Positions 5,593 through 6,709 of a stretch of 6,709 nucleotides of DNA are shown here, piece after piece. The notes below the pieces were generated by a model that searched no databases, was not told the DNA's origin, and worked only from the letters and a program-made list of their open reading frames with translations. A program made the position numbers and the translations under genes. The stretch is from a candidate division WWE3 bacterium RIFOXYD1_FULL_39_9 (GTDB lineage: Bacteria > Patescibacteriota > WWE3 > UBA101185 > UBA10185), in contig MEWG01000002.1 of the NCBI GenBank assembly GCA_001773295.1, positions 1-6,709 of the forward strand, given 5' to 3'. The first letter of the stretch is position 1. Each line of letters starts with the position of its first letter.

Positions 5593-5597
5593 ATTAT
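5589..5597 (+). promoter_or_regulatory. Extended -10 promoter of the small membrane operon
   Basis: TGCTATTAT matches the extended -10 (TGn followed by TATTAT, 5 of 6). TATATT (5597-5602) with TTGCGC (5575-5580) at a 16-nt spacing is an alternative reading of the same region. Initiation would be near 5604-5609, only about 10 nt ahead of the ATG at 5617. Confidence 0.45.
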
Positions 5598-5616
5598 ATA
5601 TTTATCGAAAGAGTCT

Positions 5617-5808
5617 ATGAAACAGCTTCAGAAAGTAATAATTACTATAATCGTCTTGGTCTTGCTGGCGTTAGATTATGCCGCACTGGATGATATAACT
5701 ACAGGAAATGAGATTAATTTCTATCTAGAATACTCGATACTACTGGTAAGTCTGGCAATTTATTTGATATTAATTTATAAGTTTATTAAACACAGATTAG
5801 GAAAATAA
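5617..5808 (+). CDS. Small two-TM membrane protein, unknown family
   Basis: The ATG at 5617 gives 63 residues. The in-frame TTG at 5575 would add 14 residues encoded by promoter and inverted-repeat sequence, so it is rejected. The protein begins MKQLQK and has TM1 (about 7-22), a short loop DYAALDDITTGNE, TM2 (about 36-56) and a basic tail KFIKHRLGK. The loop is the most distinctive part and would be the search handle. By the positive-inside rule the TM1-TM2 loop, which is acidic, should face outside. The gene is followed after 3 nt by a second membrane-protein gene and is probably co-translated with it. I have no functional assignment. The hydrophobic pattern and tight coupling support it as a real gene. 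Confidence 0.75.
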   Translation: MKQLQKVIITIIVLVLLALDYAALDDITTGNEINFYLEYSILLVSLAIYLILIYKFIKHRLGK

Positions 5809-5811
5809 AAC

Positions 5812-6240
5812 ATGAGCATTCAATTACAAATTATTTCTACGGTTTTACTTCAATTAGTTTTTTTTACTTTTTATTACAAAGCGGCTTTTTTTATAGCTAA
5901 AATTATTGGTAGAAGAGTATGTCCCGTATGTTTTTCGGTCGGGTCAACATGGTTAACTCTAATAATGGCTAATCTAAGTGGAATTATCGACGTGAATAAC
6001 TATTTAATTGCATTACTCTTATCTCAAAGTGTTGTCGGCGTTTCGTACCTGATCGATGAGTTCATTTTGGTTCACAATGTAAAAGTCTCTGACTACATAT
6101 TGAAGTTTGGAATTATAATTTACGGCACACTTGCCGTCTCAATTTTTGCATTTATTCATCCTGTTGTAGGGTTTCTAATGTTTCTGCCTATAATATTATT
6201 TGGATTTTACGCACTTACGCCCAACAATTACGGAAGATAG
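5812..6240 (+). CDS. Polytopic membrane protein with CPVC motif
   Basis: The 142-residue protein has about four TM segments (about 6-31, 45-60 with 64-82, 97-115 and 117-135). Between the first and second is RRVCPVCFSVGSTW, with the only two cysteines, C37 and C40, in a CPVC arrangement next to two arginines. A CxxC there could bind a metal ion or cycle as a dithiol; the sequence does not decide which. The ATG at 5812 has AGGA (5799-5802) 9 nt upstream inside the end of the preceding gene. It forms a two-gene operon with the 63-residue protein, divergent from the cupredoxin gene, hinting at redox or metal handling (inference). I do not recognise the family. Its stop codon lies 1 nt from the stop of the convergent metG. 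Confidence 0.82.
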   Translation: MSIQLQIISTVLLQLVFFTFYYKAAFFIAKIIGRRVCPVCFSVGSTWLTLIMANLSGIIDVNNYLIALLLSQSVVGVSYLIDEFILVHNVKVSDYILKFGIIIYGTLAVSIFAFIHPVVGFLMFLPIILFGFYALTPNNYGR

Positions 6241-6241
6241 T

Positions 6242-6709
6242 TTAAGATCTGTCTATTTTGGTGAACAATGGTTTGAGTTCGTCGCTAATTCTTATATCTC
6301 TTACAATTTTTTGGATACTTTCTAATTCGGTGCCTTCTACAGGCCAAAGATTAAAGCCATTAAATCCTATATATTCTCCAAGCCTTGCAGACCCTTCCGG
6401 CAATAAAGGATTTAACAGATAACCTAGAGCTGCAACAATTGCTAAAAGTTGAGTCATTGTTTCTTCAAAATGATCAACATTGTTCTTCTTTAGCTCCCAA
6501 ACTTTTCGTTGATCGACTAGGGCGTTTCCATATGCTGCAAGTTCCAAAATATCATCAAGGTAGTTTCTAAACTCACAATTTTCTAAATGGTTTCTGGATT
6601 TTGTAAATGCTGAGTTAATTGCGTTATATGTGTCTTCATTTATATCGTAAACCTTGGAAAATTCATGACCTTTAGCTAAAGACAAACTTCTATGAATAAA
6701 ATTACCTAG
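6242..6709 (-). CDS. metG: Methionyl-tRNA synthetase, C-terminal anticodon-binding domain (partial)
   Basis: The frame is open to the right edge, so the 155 residues here are the C-terminal part of a longer protein; a TTG at 6685 is an internal leucine, not a start. The first residues, LGNFIHRSLSLAKGHEF, match the start of the MetRS helical anticodon-binding domain. By alignment from memory, N and R of NFIHR correspond to E. coli N391 and R395, and W of RKVWELKK (codon 6499-6497) to W461, which reads the CAU anticodon. The proline usually before that tryptophan is valine here. The domain ends LLAIVAALGYLLNPLLPEGSARLGEYIGF and the protein stops soon after at PLFTKIDRS. It therefore lacks the C-terminal EMAP/Trbp111-like tRNA-binding domain found in many MetRS. 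The catalytic domain lies outside the window. Confidence 0.9.
   Translation of the reverse strand, partial: LGNFIHRSLSLAKGHEFSKVYDINEDTYNAINSAFTKSRNHLENCEFRNYLDDILELAAYGNALVDQRKVWELKKNNVDHFEETMTQLLAIVAALGYLLNPLLPEGSARLGEYIGFNGFNLWPVEGTELESIQKIVRDIRISDELKPLFTKIDRS

Noticed and set aside
5575..5616. TTG start for the small two-TM protein
   Set aside because: The added 14 codons cover the inverted repeat and promoter, and the ATG at 5617 starts directly before TM1.
6385..6570. Plus-strand 61-codon frame opposite metG
   Set aside because: It is antisense to the conserved anticodon-binding domain and has no ribosome binding site.
1..6709. CRISPR array, insertion sequence or attachment site
   Set aside because: I found no regularly spaced longer repeats, no transposase frame and no terminal inverted repeats with target duplications. 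The only repeats are the short regulatory ones listed.

Overview
The window is AT-rich and tightly packed, with short intergenic gaps, translationally coupled gene pairs and many small membrane-anchored or secreted proteins. A secreted LTPEER/glycine-tail protein next to a two-component system, and small membrane proteins of unknown family, suggest a Candidate Phyla Radiation (Patescibacteria, possibly Microgenomates-like) bacterium. That assignment is inference from protein style; no rRNA or other phylogenetic marker is complete here.

Layout from left to right. (1) 1-180, minus: the N-terminal 60 codons of an unrecognised gene, running off the left edge, with a GTG start and a strong AGGAGG ribosome binding site. 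(2) 181-324: a divergent control region with two overlapping opposed promoters, a 9-bp inverted repeat, and a tandem TCAGCT repeat of 11-bp period. (3) 325-816, plus: a secreted Spy/CpxP- or DUF2680-like protein, closed by a strong terminator. (4) 928-2629, plus: an OmpR/PhoB-type response regulator overlapping a membrane histidine kinase. The regulator's promoter carries a second, nearly identical TCAGC tandem repeat and appears to give a leaderless mRNA. (5) 2687-4900, plus: a membrane-anchored C39-like cysteine peptidase with C-terminal TPRs, coupled by a 3-nt gap to a membrane-anchored alpha/beta serine hydrolase. (6) 4966-5481, minus: a membrane-anchored cupredoxin with a complete type 1 copper ligand set. 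(7) 5617-6240, plus: a two-gene operon of small membrane proteins, the second with a CPVC motif, behind a promoter overlapped by a 9-bp inverted repeat. (8) 6242-6709, minus: the C-terminal part of methionyl-tRNA synthetase, cut by the right edge.

The most informative signal is the shared 18-bp element (16/18 identical) placed 7-8 bp upstream of the -10 of both the secreted-protein gene and the response-regulator gene. It has the geometry of an OmpR/PhoB-family binding box. This suggests a self-activating envelope-sensing circuit in which the regulator drives its own operon and a periplasmic or cell-surface accessory protein. The peptidase/hydrolase pair may be part of its output through read-through from the kinase gene, although a weak promoter of its own is also visible.
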